Source: Klebsiella oxytoca NBRC 105695
Lineage (GTDB): Bacteria; Pseudomonadota; Gammaproteobacteria; Enterobacterales; Enterobacteriaceae
Length of the DNA: 64,000 bases
Reading direction: 5' to 3'
NCBI RefSeq assembly: GCF_001598695.1
Contig: NZ_BCZK01000009.1
Location: 124,001-188,000 of the forward strand
In this document: positions 10,840 through 21,763 of the stretch, in pieces
Layout of the letters: each line of letters opens with the position of its first letter
Position numbering within the stretch: the stretch's first letter is position 1
The notes under the pieces: generated by a model
Databases searched by the model: none
Told to the model about the DNA's origin: nothing
The model's input: only the letters and a program-made list of their open reading frames with translations
Translations under genes and position numbers: made by a program

Positions 10840-11463
10840 ATGGCCAAACCGTATGTTCGTCTGGATAAAAATGATGCCGCCGTGCTGCTGGTCGATCATC
10901 AGACCGGATTGCTTTCACTGGTGCGCGATATTGATCCTGATAAATTCAAGAACAACGTCCTTGCCCTTGGCGACCTGGCGAAGTATTTCGGTCTGCCGAC
11001 CATCCTGACCACCAGCTTCGAAAACGGCCCTAATGGTCCGCTGGTGCCTGAGCTGAAAGAGCAATTCCCGGATGCCCCCTATATTGCGCGCCCGGGTAAT
11101 ATTAACGCCTGGGATAACGAAGATTTCGTTAAGGCAGTGAAAGCGACGGGCAAGAAGCAGCTGATCATTGCCGGGGTGGTGACGGAAGTGTGCGTGGCTT
11201 TTCCGGCGCTATCGGCTATTGAAGAGGGGTTTGATGTATTTGTGGTGACCGACGCTTCCGGCACCTTTAACCCGATTACCCGCGATGCGGCCTGGGATCG
11301 GATGTCGCAGGCTGGCGTGCAACTGATGTCGTGGTTTGGCGTTGCCTGCGAACTGCATCGCGACTGGCGTAATGATATCGAAGGACTGGGCACGCTGTTC
11401 TCCAACCATATCCCGGATTATCGCAACCTGATGACCAGCTTTAATCTTCTGAATCAAAAATAA
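10840..11463 (+). CDS. ycaC: YcaC-like isochorismatase-family hydrolase
   Basis: A 207-residue cysteine hydrolase almost identical to E. coli YcaC, a ring-forming protein whose substrate is still unknown. The catalytic triad is present: Asp19 (LLVDHQTGL), Arg84 (YIARPG) and Cys118 (GVVTEVCVAFPALSA). A GAGGAAG ribosome site precedes the ATG. In E. coli ycaC lies far from opgD, so its place here, after the carboxylesterase, reflects a rearrangement or separate gain. A weak GC-rich hairpin (about 11472-11494) follows the stop. Isochorismatase itself is unlikely; YcaC proteins lack that activity as far as is known. Confidence 0.93.
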   Translation: MAKPYVRLDKNDAAVLLVDHQTGLLSLVRDIDPDKFKNNVLALGDLAKYFGLPTILTTSFENGPNGPLVPELKEQFPDAPYIARPGNINAWDNEDFVKAVKATGKKQLIIAGVVTEVCVAFPALSAIEEGFDVFVVTDASGTFNPITRDAAWDRMSQAGVQLMSWFGVACELHRDWRNDIEGLGTLFSNHIPDYRNLMTSFNLLNQK

Positions 11464-11661
11464 GCTTCTCTGCGGCCGGCGCTCGGCTGGCCGCTTCCTC
11501 TTTCTCTTCACTGTCGCTGAATTAAGCAGCAAACGCCGCCGGTTGGCGAAATCATCGCCGCCCCTGGCTATCGGCAATTCGGTCTGGTCCGGTGGACATA
11601 TTTTTTTCACCTGATTTCTGCCCTCAACAATTGGATTATCAATCGTTTTTGTCTAGAGTGA

Positions 11662-13389
<1,728 letters not shown>

Positions 13390-13401
13390 GTGTCCGTTAC
13401 T

Positions 13402-13438
13402 GCGCCCGCCGGGTAACCGCGCGGGCGCGTATTTTTTT
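13402..13438 (+). terminator. Terminator of opgD
   Basis: GCGCCCGC (13402-13409) pairs with GCGGGCGC (13421-13428), followed by GTATTTTTTT. Confidence 0.82.
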
Positions 13439-13464
13439 AATCACATCGTTAATCAGAGTGCGCC

Positions 13465-14049
13465 ATGTCCGCCGAAAACAGATCTGCTATCGAACATATC
13501 CCCGTTACGGATTCTCTCTCCCTGCGCGCGGTTGACGAGCGTCACGTGCCGGAACTGCATCAGCTGGTGATGAAAAACCAGCGCTGGCTTCAGCAGTCGC
13601 TGAGCTGGCCCGCTGAGGTGACTCACGAAGAGGAGACCCGCCGCCACGTGCAGGGCAACGTGATGCTCCACCAGCGCGGCTATGCCAAGATGTTTTTGCT
13701 CTTTCTGCAGGAGGAGATTGTCGGCGTACTGTCGTTCAATCAGATAGAGCCAATCAACAAGACCGCTTACATTGGCTACTGGATTGATGAAAGCCATCAG
13801 GGGCAGGGGCTGCTTTCGCAGGCTCTGCAGGCGCTGATGGACTATTTTGCCCGCAGCGGTACGGTCCGCCGCTTTGTGATTAAGTGTCGGGTGGCGAACC
13901 ACAAAAGCAATCAGGTGGCCCTGCGTAACGGTTTTAGCCTCGAAGGGTGCCTCAGGCAGGCTGAGTATCTCAACGGTTCGTATGATGATCAGAATATCTA
14001 CGGACGCATTATCGATGATAGCACCGGGCAATTCCCGGGTCGCGGCTGA
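13465..14049 (+). CDS. rimL: Ribosomal-protein-serine acetyltransferase RimL
   Basis: GNAT enzyme that acetylates the N-terminal serine of ribosomal protein L12 to give L7. The 194 residues share with E. coli RimL the LQQSL-WP start, VQGNVMLHQRGYAKMF, the acetyl-CoA loop ESHQGQGLLSQALQAL, and VIKCRVANHKSNQVALRNGF. It is about 15 residues longer than E. coli RimL, from an N-terminal extension and a short proline/glycine tail. The start at 13465 lacks a strong ribosome site, so a slightly different start is possible. It is placed right after opgD as in E. coli apart from the missing ydcH. Confidence 0.92.
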   Translation: MSAENRSAIEHIPVTDSLSLRAVDERHVPELHQLVMKNQRWLQQSLSWPAEVTHEEETRRHVQGNVMLHQRGYAKMFLLFLQEEIVGVLSFNQIEPINKTAYIGYWIDESHQGQGLLSQALQALMDYFARSGTVRRFVIKCRVANHKSNQVALRNGFSLEGCLRQAEYLNGSYDDQNIYGRIIDDSTGQFPGRG

Positions 14050-14081
14050 CGATTTACCCGGGCGACAGGACGCACGGCCAG

Positions 14082-14118
14082 GTAGCCCGGGCAAGGCGCG
14101 TAGAGCGCCGCCACCGGG
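14082..14118. repeat. REP element between rimL and ydcK
   Basis: GTAGCCCGGGCAAGGCGC...GCGCCGCCACCGGG: the CCCGG/CCGGG arms around a GGCGC/GCGCC inner hairpin are the REP pattern. It sits between convergent genes. Confidence 0.75.
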
Positions 14119-14168
14119 AACAGAGCGCAGGGGCCTGAGGCTGAAAACCCCGCTGCCTGGCGTAAAGG

Positions 14169-15149
14169 TTAAAGAAAGCCGACAATGGGCGTACGGGTAT
14201 AATGTTCGTCGCCGTTAATGACCTTCGCGCCCCGGATAGAAATGGCGTCTCCCGCGCTGGCTTCGATGCGTGCTTCATCGCCGATAGTGACCTGATGCTC
14301 GATCACCACATCGCCGCAAATCACCGTATGGCCTTCAATTAACACACTATCGTCCAGCAGAATCGGCCCGCCCCGCAGGTGCGCATGGCCGCCTACCATC
14401 ACCCGATGCTTCAGCAGGCAATTACCTTCGACCACAGCGTGCTCCGCCACCTGCGAACTGTAGCGCAGGGTCGGGATAGCGTCTTCTTCCCGCCCGGCGA
14501 TAATCCTCGCATGGCCATAAACGCGGGCGTTATCGCAGACCCAGACGTCGTTCTCTTCATTACCTTCCAGCCGCGCATGATCGAAAATTTCCGCCCGGTG
14601 CTCGACAAAAGCGTGTTCGACAAACGCATCGCCGTAAATTTGTGCCTGGTGAACGACGCGCGATGCGCTGACCGTGGCCCGCTGATAAATGCGCAGGATT
14701 TTATCGTTGTCGGCAGTCAGACCTTGAGCGGCGATAATTAAACAGTGGGGGAGGATCCGCGCGTGGTCGGCCAGGTGGCAGCACCCGCGAATGTGCGAGT
14801 GTGAAACTGTGACGTTGTCACCTATTTGCGCATTATGGCTCACTGCGGCGCTATCCAGACAAGCGTTACCGTTGACGATGGCCCCATGGCTGATAATGCA
14901 CTCGCCGGTTAAGCGCGCATTGCCCTCAATTTTTGCCCCGGCAAATACGGCGCTATTAGGATCATAAATCCAGCACGCGCCCTCGTGGCTAAGGGCTGCT
15001 TCATCGTCCAGCCAGCCGCCTTCATCACCGCTTTTTACGTCAGCGAAATCACGTAAGGCGACAATTTGCCGCAGATTTACGCTATGTTTGTTGCCGTCGG
15101 CCTCATAGTGAAACTGGCGAACCTTCTCGCTGAGGTAATATTTGCGCAT
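14169..15149 (-). CDS. ydcK: Hexapeptide-repeat protein YdcK
   Basis: A 326-residue protein, the same length as E. coli YdcK, whose function is not known. From about residue 60 it is built of many six-residue turns of the left-handed beta-helix type (for example GNARLT, GDNVTV, GNCLLK, GGHAHL). The central HAFVEHRAEIFDHARLEG and the IAGREEDAIPTLRYSSQVAEHA block are nearly identical to E. coli. The fold is shared with acyl- and other transferases, but no catalytic histidine can be assigned with confidence. Convergent with rimL as in E. coli. Confidence 0.93.
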   Translation of the reverse strand: MRKYYLSEKVRQFHYEADGNKHSVNLRQIVALRDFADVKSGDEGGWLDDEAALSHEGACWIYDPNSAVFAGAKIEGNARLTGECIISHGAIVNGNACLDSAAVSHNAQIGDNVTVSHSHIRGCCHLADHARILPHCLIIAAQGLTADNDKILRIYQRATVSASRVVHQAQIYGDAFVEHAFVEHRAEIFDHARLEGNEENDVWVCDNARVYGHARIIAGREEDAIPTLRYSSQVAEHAVVEGNCLLKHRVMVGGHAHLRGGPILLDDSVLIEGHTVICGDVVIEHQVTIGDEARIEASAGDAISIRGAKVINGDEHYTRTPIVGFL

Positions 15150-15259
15150 CTGACTATCTCATTACGTATGGTTAACATAAACATAGCAAAAAACTCCGTA
15201 GCGCGTTTTTGAAGGTTCCTTTAAAATGCAACTTAATATAATTTTAAATTTTAAACAAA

Positions 15260-16258
15260 ATGAATAAAACGCAGCGCGCGAGCCGGGTGCTGAATCTTCC
15301 GGCGGGCTATTTTGGTATGGTACTGGGCATTATCGGCATGGGCTTCGCCTGGCGCTACGCCAGCACCATCTGGCCGGTGAGCCGGGTCGTCGGTGACGCC
15401 CTGGTGATCGCGGCTACGCTCATCTGGCTGCTGCTGGCGCTGGCATTTATTACCCGGGCGGTCCGTTTCCCGCACAGCGTACTGCAGGAGATGCGACATC
15501 CGGTGGCCAGCAGTTTTGTCAGCCTGTTTCCGGCGACCACCATGCTGGTCGCCATCGGCTTTGTTCCCTGGCTGCGGCCGCTGTCGCTGGTATTATTCGC
15601 GATTGGGGTGGTGCTGCAGCTGAGCTATTCGGCATGGCAGAGCGCCGGATTATGGCGGGGGAAACATCCCAGCGAGGCAACTACGCCGGGTCTCTATCTA
15701 CCGACGGTGGCGAATAACTTTATCAGCGCCATGGCCTGCGGCGCGTTGGGCTTTAACGACGCCGGACTGGTGTTTCTTGGCGCCGGGATCTTCTCCTGGC
15801 TAAGCCTGGAGCCGGTGATCCTGCAGCGCCTGCGCAGCGATGGCGAACTGCCGACGGCGATGCGGACTTCGCTCGGCATTCAGCTGGCGCCGGCGCTGGT
15901 GGCGTGCAGCGCCTGGCTGAGCGTAAACGGCGGCGAGGCGGATACCTTCGCTAAGCTGCTGTTCGGCTATGGTCTGCTCCAGCTGCTGTTTATGCTGCGG
16001 CTGATGCCATGGTATCTACGCCAGCCGTTTAACGCCTCTTTCTGGAGCTTCTCATTTGGCATCTCCGCGCTGGCGACGACCGGGCTGCATCTCGGTCATC
16101 AGCATCCGGGCGGCTTTTTCCATACTCTGGCGTTCCCGCTGTTTCTGTTTACCAATCTGATCGTCGGCCTGCTGCTGGTTCGTACCTTCTTGCTGCTGGT
16201 GCGCGGTAAACTGCTTATTCGCGTTGAACGCGACGCATTATTAAAAAATAAGGATTAA
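15260..16258 (+). CDS. tehA: TehA, membrane channel/exporter of the tellurite-resistance/dicarboxylate transporter family
   Basis: Integral inner-membrane protein of 332 residues with about ten hydrophobic helices, the SLAC1/TDT fold. In E. coli multicopy tehAB gives tellurite resistance; related proteins pass anions. The opening [26 protein letters not shown] and the [12 protein letters not shown] segment match the family. tehB follows two bases after the stop, so the pair is an operon. The AT-rich 110 bases upstream are shared with divergent ydcK. Confidence 0.93.
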   Translation: MNKTQRASRVLNLPAGYFGMVLGIIGMGFAWRYASTIWPVSRVVGDALVIAATLIWLLLALAFITRAVRFPHSVLQEMRHPVASSFVSLFPATTMLVAIGFVPWLRPLSLVLFAIGVVLQLSYSAWQSAGLWRGKHPSEATTPGLYLPTVANNFISAMACGALGFNDAGLVFLGAGIFSWLSLEPVILQRLRSDGELPTAMRTSLGIQLAPALVACSAWLSVNGGEADTFAKLLFGYGLLQLLFMLRLMPWYLRQPFNASFWSFSFGISALATTGLHLGHQHPGGFFHTLAFPLFLFTNLIVGLLLVRTFLLLVRGKLLIRVERDALLKNKD

Positions 16259-16260
16259 TC

Positions 16261-16857
16261 ATGACGCTTCGTGACGAAAACTACTTTACCGATAAATATG
16301 GCATGACCCGCACCCATTCGGAGGTGCTGCACGCCACCACGCTGATCGCCCCGGGCAGGGCGCTGGATCTGGGCTGCGGCAACGGTCGCAATAGCTTGTA
16401 TCTGGCAGCCAACGGGTTTGATGTTACCGCGTGGGACAAAAACCCTGCCAGCATCGGTAATCTTGAAAGCATTCGTCAGGCGGAAGGGCTGGAGAATCTG
16501 CGGACGGCGATTAAGGATCTTAACGCCCTGAGCTTTGATGGCGAGTATGACTTTATTCTTTCCACCGTGGTGATGATGTTTCTTGATGCGCAGACCATCC
16601 CGGGTCTCATCGCCAATATGCAACGCTGTACCAAACCCGGCGGCTACAATCTGATCGTTGCCGCTATGGATACCGACGATTATCCGTGCACCGTTGGCTT
16701 CCCGTGCGCCTTTAAACCGGGTGAGCTTAGCCACTACTACCAGGGCTGGGCGTTCCTCAAGTACAACGAAGACGTCGGTGAACTTCACCGCACCGACGCC
16801 AACGGCAATCGTATCAAACTGCGTTTCGCCACCATGCTGGCGCGCAAACCGGCCTAA
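16261..16857 (+). CDS. tehB: TehB, SAM-dependent methyltransferase for tellurite/selenite detoxification
   Basis: Cytosolic class I methyltransferase of 198 residues. The SAM-binding motif I is [11 protein letters not shown] at residues 35-45, with the acidic residue of motif II in VTAWDKNP. Full-length match to E. coli TehB, including the [27 protein letters not shown] block and the C-terminal [24 protein letters not shown]. It is translated from a start two bases behind tehA. Its stop overlaps the stop of the convergent pepT paralogue by four bases, so there is no intergenic terminator. Confidence 0.95.
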   Translation: MTLRDENYFTDKYGMTRTHSEVLHATTLIAPGRALDLGCGNGRNSLYLAANGFDVTAWDKNPASIGNLESIRQAEGLENLRTAIKDLNALSFDGEYDFILSTVVMMFLDAQTIPGLIANMQRCTKPGGYNLIVAAMDTDDYPCTVGFPCAFKPGELSHYYQGWAFLKYNEDVGELHRTDANGNRIKLRFATMLARKPA

Positions 16858-18083
16858 CGCGCGGCTAACAGGCAGAGCTGGAACGCGGTCTGATAAGAGG
16901 CTTCAAAGGCGCGCAGCGGCAGAAATTCAAACTTCGAGTGGAAGTTATGCGCGCCGGTGAAGAAGTTTGGCGTTAACACCCCTTTTGCCGACAGGGCCGC
17001 GCCGTCGGTGCCGCCGCGCATCGGCGTTGGTTTCGGCGTAATGCCTAAGCTTTCCATTGCTTCGAACATCAGATCAATGGCGCGGCGATCTTCGCCAATC
17101 GCATTGCTGATGTTGCTGTAGGTATCGCTGACGTGAAATTCCACCTTACCGGTTGGATACTGCGCGGCGATTTTTTGCGCCACTTCGCCGATCTGCTGCT
17201 TGCGGCGATTAAAGCTGGCGAGATCGAAGTCGCGGATGCTGGCCTGCAGTAGGGTGCTATTTTGATCGCCCTGGATGCCGTTAAACCACACGTAGCCTTC
17301 GCGTCCGGCAGTATATTCCGGCGTTTGCTGGCGATCGAAATGGCTCATGTAATCGGTGGCCATCAGCAGCGGGTTCACCAGTACGCCCTTTGATGACATC
17401 GGATGGGCCGTGACGCCGGTAAAACGGATCTCCGCGGCGGCGGCGTTAAAGTTCTCATAGACGATTTCGCCGAGCTCGCAGCAGTCGATGGTCCACGCAA
17501 AATCGACGGCAAAGCGTGAGAGGTCCAGCGCTTTCGCTCCCCGCAGACCCACTTCTTCATCCGGCACAAAGGCCACCACGATATCGCCGTGGCGATGCTC
17601 CGCCGTGAGGTTTTCCAGCACCGTCATCACCACCGTGACGGCGGATTTGTTATCCGCCCCGAGCACGCTGGTACCGTCGCTAAAAATAATCTCTTCATCG
17701 GGATAAGCGAGGATTTCCGGATGCTCGACGACGCGCAGCCAGATATCTTTCTCGCTGTTCAAACAGAGATCTTCACCAGTGAAGCGCAGAATTTGTGGAT
17801 GAATCTCCGGTGACAAACCAACGTCAACGGTATCGATGTGGGTAATAAAGCCAATCCGCGGCGCGCCTGGGACATTGCCTTTTTTCACCGCCGTCACGGT
17901 GGCGTGTTCGTCAATCACAATGTCATCCAGCCCAAGCTGGCGTAGCTCATCCGCAAGGGCCTGCGCCATCGCGTGTTGCCCGGCGGTGGTGGGTAGGGTG
18001 GACGCTCGCGGATCGCTTTGGCTGGTTATCGCCAGATAGCGAAAGAAGCGTTGGGTTAATTGACTGGCCAGGGCTGATGACAT
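16854..18083 (-). CDS. PepT-like tripeptide aminopeptidase (M20B), paralogue of PepT
   Basis: A 409-residue dinuclear zinc peptidase of family M20. Expected metal and catalytic residues: His82 and Asp84 (THIDTVD), Asp144 (LGADNKSA), Glu176-Glu177 (PDEEVG), Asp200 (TIDCCELG), and the late [10 protein letters not shown] histidine; [11 protein letters not shown] is the family's substrate loop. It is only moderately like E. coli PepT and lacks the potA neighbour, so it is probably a second PepT-type enzyme. The start at 18083 has a GAAGGA site; the frame is open to 18122 without one. It is divergent from an orphan DppA-like binding protein 113 bases away, suggesting joint peptide uptake and cleavage. 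Confidence 0.9.
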   Translation of the reverse strand: MSSALASQLTQRFFRYLAITSQSDPRASTLPTTAGQHAMAQALADELRQLGLDDIVIDEHATVTAVKKGNVPGAPRIGFITHIDTVDVGLSPEIHPQILRFTGEDLCLNSEKDIWLRVVEHPEILAYPDEEIIFSDGTSVLGADNKSAVTVVMTVLENLTAEHRHGDIVVAFVPDEEVGLRGAKALDLSRFAVDFAWTIDCCELGEIVYENFNAAAAEIRFTGVTAHPMSSKGVLVNPLLMATDYMSHFDRQQTPEYTAGREGYVWFNGIQGDQNSTLLQASIRDFDLASFNRRKQQIGEVAQKIAAQYPTGKVEFHVSDTYSNISNAIGEDRRAIDLMFEAMESLGITPKPTPMRGGTDGAALSAKGVLTPNFFTGAHNFHSKFEFLPLRAFEASYQTAFQLCLLAAR

Positions 18084-18196
18084 AGTGATTCCTTCTTTAT
18101 TCGAGTTTTCAGGTGTTTGCAATCAGGCTTTAGTGTTATGTATGGAAGGGAAAACAACAAGCTATTCATTAGCTGACAAATTAAAAAGGAAAACAT

Positions 18197-19789
18197 ATGC
18201 AACGCAGATTCACGACGCTTGCTCTGGCGGTAGCGGCCCTGACGGCCAGCTCAGCTATTAGCGCAAAAACGCTGGTCTACTGTTCAGAAGGATCGCCGGA
18301 AAACTTTAACCCTCAACTCTATACCTCGGGAACCAGCGTGGATGCCAGCGCGGTACCGGTCTATAACCGGCTGGTTGACTTTAAAGCCGGTACTACGGAA
18401 TTAGTGCCGAGCCTGGCCGAAAGCTGGGAAGTCAGCGAAGATGGCAAAGTTTATACTTTCCATTTACGTAAAGGCGTTAAATTCCAGAGTAATAAATATT
18501 TCAAACCCAGCCGCGATTTTAATGCCGATGATGTTATTTTTTCATTTATGCGGCAAAAAGATCCTCATCATCCTTATCACAATGTCTCCAACGGCAATTA
18601 TTCTAATTTTGAAAGCCTGGAGTTTGGTCAGTTAATTACCGCAATCGATAAGCCTGATGAATATACGGTGCGTTTTACATTAGCGCATCCTGAAGCGCCA
18701 TTTGTCGCCGATCTTGCCTGGTATTTTGCCTCTATTTTATCGGCGGAATATGCCGATGCGATGTTAAAAGCCGGCACGCCAGAACGCGTGGACATGGACC
18801 CGATTGGCACCGGTCCGTTCAAACTCGCACAGTATCAAAAAGATTCCCGCATTCTCTTCACCGCTTTCCCGGAATACTGGCAGGGGAAAGCCCATATCGA
18901 TCGCCTGATTTTCAGCATCACGCCGGACGCTTCGGTGCGTTACGCCAAGCTGGAGAAAAACGAGTGCCAGGTAATGCCGTTCCCCAATCCGGCAGACCTG
19001 CCGCGAATGAAAGAGAACAACGCGATCAATCTGATGAGCAAAGCGGGCCTCAACACCGGTTTCCTGGCGTTTAATACGCAAAAAGCGCCGCTGGACAACG
19101 TCAAGGTGCGCCAGGCCTTAGCGATGGCGATCAATAAACCGGCGATCATTGAAGCCGTCTTCCACGGCACCGGTACGGCGGCGAAAAACCTGCTGCCGCC
19201 GGGGGTATGGAGCGCGGATAGCCAGCTTAAAGATTACGAGTATGACCCGCAGAAAGCGCAAGCGCTGCTGGCGGAGTCGGGCGTTTCCGGGCCGATAACC
19301 ATCGACCTGTGGGCGATGCCGGTGCAGCGTCCTTATAATCCGAACGCCAAACGCATGGCCGAGATGATTCAGGCCGACTGGGCGAAAATCGGCGTGCAAA
19401 CTAAGATCACAACCTATGAGTGGGGTGAATACTTAAAGCGGGTTAAGGATGGTGAACACCAGGCGGCGCTGATGGGCTGGACCACCGCGACCGGCGACCC
19501 GGATAACTTCTTTGGCCCGTTGTTTACCTGCCAGTCGGCAAACGGCGGCTCTAACTCGGCGAAATGGTGCTATCAGCCGTTCGATAACCTCATCGCCGAG
19601 GCGAAATCGATAACCGATCGCCAAAAACGCGAGACGCTCTATCTGCAGGCGCAGCAGATGATGCACGACCAGATGCCGGCGGTGATGATTGCCCACTCGA
19701 CAATTTTTGAACCGGTACGTAAAAACGTTTCTGGTTACGAAATCGACCCCTTCGGCAAGCATATTTTTTATCAGGTTGATATAAAATAA
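18197..19789 (+). CDS. DppA-like periplasmic peptide-binding protein (orphan)
   Basis: A 530-residue solute-binding protein (SBP_bac_5). It has a Sec signal peptide ending at about A-I-S-A (23), then KTLVYCSEGSPENFNPQ, the DppA opening, and the family blocks SRDFNADDVIFSF, NHPYHNVS-like and WAMPVQRPYNPNAKRMAEMIQADW. A cysteine pair near 463-475 is also typical. No dpp-type permease or ATPase genes are adjacent; a terminator follows, so it must use permeases encoded elsewhere, as E. coli MppA borrows Opp. The divergent PepT paralogue suggests small peptides as ligands. The second DppA-like protein at 42768 is clearly related. Confidence 0.92.
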   Translation: MQRRFTTLALAVAALTASSAISAKTLVYCSEGSPENFNPQLYTSGTSVDASAVPVYNRLVDFKAGTTELVPSLAESWEVSEDGKVYTFHLRKGVKFQSNKYFKPSRDFNADDVIFSFMRQKDPHHPYHNVSNGNYSNFESLEFGQLITAIDKPDEYTVRFTLAHPEAPFVADLAWYFASILSAEYADAMLKAGTPERVDMDPIGTGPFKLAQYQKDSRILFTAFPEYWQGKAHIDRLIFSITPDASVRYAKLEKNECQVMPFPNPADLPRMKENNAINLMSKAGLNTGFLAFNTQKAPLDNVKVRQALAMAINKPAIIEAVFHGTGTAAKNLLPPGVWSADSQLKDYEYDPQKAQALLAESGVSGPITIDLWAMPVQRPYNPNAKRMAEMIQADWAKIGVQTKITTYEWGEYLKRVKDGEHQAALMGWTTATGDPDNFFGPLFTCQSANGGSNSAKWCYQPFDNLIAEAKSITDRQKRETLYLQAQQMMHDQMPAVMIAHSTIFEPVRKNVSGYEIDPFGKHIFYQVDIK

Positions 19790-19803
19790 ATACGAAAAAA
19801 CGG

Positions 19804-19832
19804 CCCGCCGGCAGCGGCGGGTTTATTTTTTT
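19804..19832 (+). terminator. Terminator of the DppA-like gene
   Basis: CCCGCCG-GCAG-CGGCGGG followed by TTTATTTTTTT, 15 bases after the stop. Confidence 0.92.
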
Positions 19833-19928
19833 ACGCTACTTGACGTACCACCACTTTTGCCACAAAACTTACCCCTGTCTTTTGCTATAACACTTGCCGA
19901 TAGATGGTATTCACAGGGATCAACCTAT

Positions 19929-20597
19929 ATGCGTACTCAGTTATTTTTTAAGGTCGCCGCGCTCGCTGGCCTGTTAGCCTTGGCCGGTTGTTCATCAAAA
20001 CTGGCTAAACCTGAACAATATTCCGGTTTTTTAAAAGATTACTCAGGTTTAAAAGAAACCACCTCCGCTTCCGGTAAACCGGAGCTGCGCTGGATTTCTG
20101 CGGATTACAATCCGAACAACTATGACAATATCGTTTATAACCCCATCACTTATTATCCGGTCCCTAAGCCGACGACCCAGGTTGGCGAAAAGGCGCTCAG
20201 CGATATCCTTAATTACACCAACAAAGAGATGAAACAGGCTATTTCCGAGCGTAAACCGCTGGCTACCACCGCAGGGAAACGCAGCCTGATCTTCCGCGGC
20301 GCCATCACCGGCGTGGATTCCAGCAAAGAAGGCCTGCAGTTCTACGAAGTGATTCCGGTGGCGATGATTATCGCCGGTACCCAGGCGGCAACCGGCCACC
20401 GTACCATGGACACCAACCTGTTCTTTGAAGGTGAGCTGATTGACGCGGCAACCCACAAGTCGGTGGTCAAAGTAGTGCGCAAGGGGGAGGGTAAAAATCT
20501 CTCCAACGAGAATACGCCGCTCACCGTCGAGACCCTGAAGCAGGTGATCGATGATATGGCGATTGACGCGGTGAAGTTCGACCCCAATAACCGTTAA
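19929..20597 (+). CDS. DUF3313-like outer-membrane lipoprotein
   Basis: A 222-residue lipoprotein with signal peptide MRTQLFFKVAALAGLLALAGC and lipobox L-A-G-C, then serines, which favours the outer membrane. The mature part (KPEQYSGFLKDYSGLKE...) resembles the DUF3313 family; function unknown. The start at 19929 is chosen because it gives the signal peptide directly and has an AGGGA site; the frame stays open to 19857. It stands alone between two terminators. Confidence 0.83.
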   Translation: MRTQLFFKVAALAGLLALAGCSSKLAKPEQYSGFLKDYSGLKETTSASGKPELRWISADYNPNNYDNIVYNPITYYPVPKPTTQVGEKALSDILNYTNKEMKQAISERKPLATTAGKRSLIFRGAITGVDSSKEGLQFYEVIPVAMIIAGTQAATGHRTMDTNLFFEGELIDAATHKSVVKVVRKGEGKNLSNENTPLTVETLKQVIDDMAIDAVKFDPNNR

Positions 20598-20618
20598 TCA
20601 GGCGTATCCGTGAATAAA

Positions 20619-20645
20619 GGCGCTAGTGGTTGATAGCGCCTTTTT
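20619..20645 (+). terminator. Terminator of the DUF3313-like gene
   Basis: GGCGCTA (20619-20625), eight-base loop, TAGCGCC (20634-20640), TTTTT. Confidence 0.88.
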
Positions 20646-20693
20646 CATTTCTCCTCGACGGCAGCGCGAGCATCAGCAGCGATCCGAGCGAAC

Positions 20694-21590
20694 TCAGGCC
20701 AGCCTGCGCCGCAGCAGCCACTGCTCCGGGCGAGCAAACATCACCAGATTGCCGAGTAGAATCAGCGCTAACCCGGCGACGGCGTTGCTATGCCAGACGT
20801 AGCCCTCATAAAAGGTGGAAATCGTCAGCGCGACGAGCGGAAACAACAGGGTACTGTAGGCGGCTTTACTGGCGCCGATTCGCCCCACTAGCGTGAAATA
20901 GGCGCCGAAAGCGATCACCGAGCCAAACACCGCCAGATACAGCAGCGCGCCCATATAGCTTAGCGTCCACTGCGGGGCAAAACTATCGCCGCGTACCAGC
21001 GCGATAGCGCCCATGACCAGCGTGCCGTAAAGCATTGCCCAGCTGTTGGTGGTCAAGGTTTCCAGGCCGCGGCGCTGGTGGCGAAGGCTGAGCATATTGC
21101 CGAGCGAAAATCCGTAGGTGCCTAATGCGCTGAGCGTAATACCGAGCAGCAGCGATGCATTGAGGCCGTTGGCCCACAAATCATCCCAGAAGAGCGTTAC
21201 GATCCCCGCCAATCCCAGCGCGGCGGCCAGCCAGAAACGGCCCGGCGGCTGCTGGCGGAAAAAGAGAAAACTGTTAATCGCGTTAAACAGCACCGCCATG
21301 GAGAAGATCACCGACTCCAGCCCGGTATTGATATACGCAGCGGCGGTATAAAAACACCAGAAATTAAAGCAGAAGACGCAGCAGCCCTGCAGCAGGCAGA
21401 AAAGATGGTCCCGGGCGGCCAGCGGGCGAAGACGGCGGGTAACCAGCAGAATGGCCAGCATGGTGATGCTGGCGACGGCAAAACGCCAGAAAATAGACAC
21501 CGGCGCGGCGACCGGCCCCTGCTGCAAAAAGATAGCAATCCATGTCGTACCCCAGATAACGACGACTAACCCGTAGAGTAATGCGTTCAA
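20694..21590 (-). CDS. EamA-family (DMT) inner-membrane transporter
   Basis: A 298-residue protein with ten predicted membrane helices in two EamA repeats, the drug/metabolite transporter arrangement; the first begins VVVIWGTTWIAI and the second covers roughly residues 145-285. It is likely an exporter of amino acids or other metabolites, but the substrate cannot be read. The start codon is TTG: AGGAGAG lies about eight bases upstream and no ATG or GTG is available in frame nearby. It is divergent from an AraC-type regulator gene across 170 bases, a common pairing of exporter and its regulator. Confidence 0.88.
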   Translation of the reverse strand: MNALLYGLVVVIWGTTWIAIFLQQGPVAAPVSIFWRFAVASITMLAILLVTRRLRPLAARDHLFCLLQGCCVFCFNFWCFYTAAAYINTGLESVIFSMAVLFNAINSFLFFRQQPPGRFWLAAALGLAGIVTLFWDDLWANGLNASLLLGITLSALGTYGFSLGNMLSLRHQRRGLETLTTNSWAMLYGTLVMGAIALVRGDSFAPQWTLSYMGALLYLAVFGSVIAFGAYFTLVGRIGASKAAYSTLLFPLVALTISTFYEGYVWHSNAVAGLALILLGNLVMFARPEQWLLRRRLA

Positions 21591-21763
21591 AATGTCTCTC
21601 CTGTGAGTGTTTTACCCGTCATTTTGCAGCCTCGCCATGCTCCGCGCTGTCATCCACGTGTTGCCGACTTGCAAAATCTTGCGCTTATTTTGCGTTGGCG
21701 GCGGCCGAAAGCTGGTAACCGTCAGCGACTCTTCTTAGACTAGGGATCTGCGGAAACTGAATT

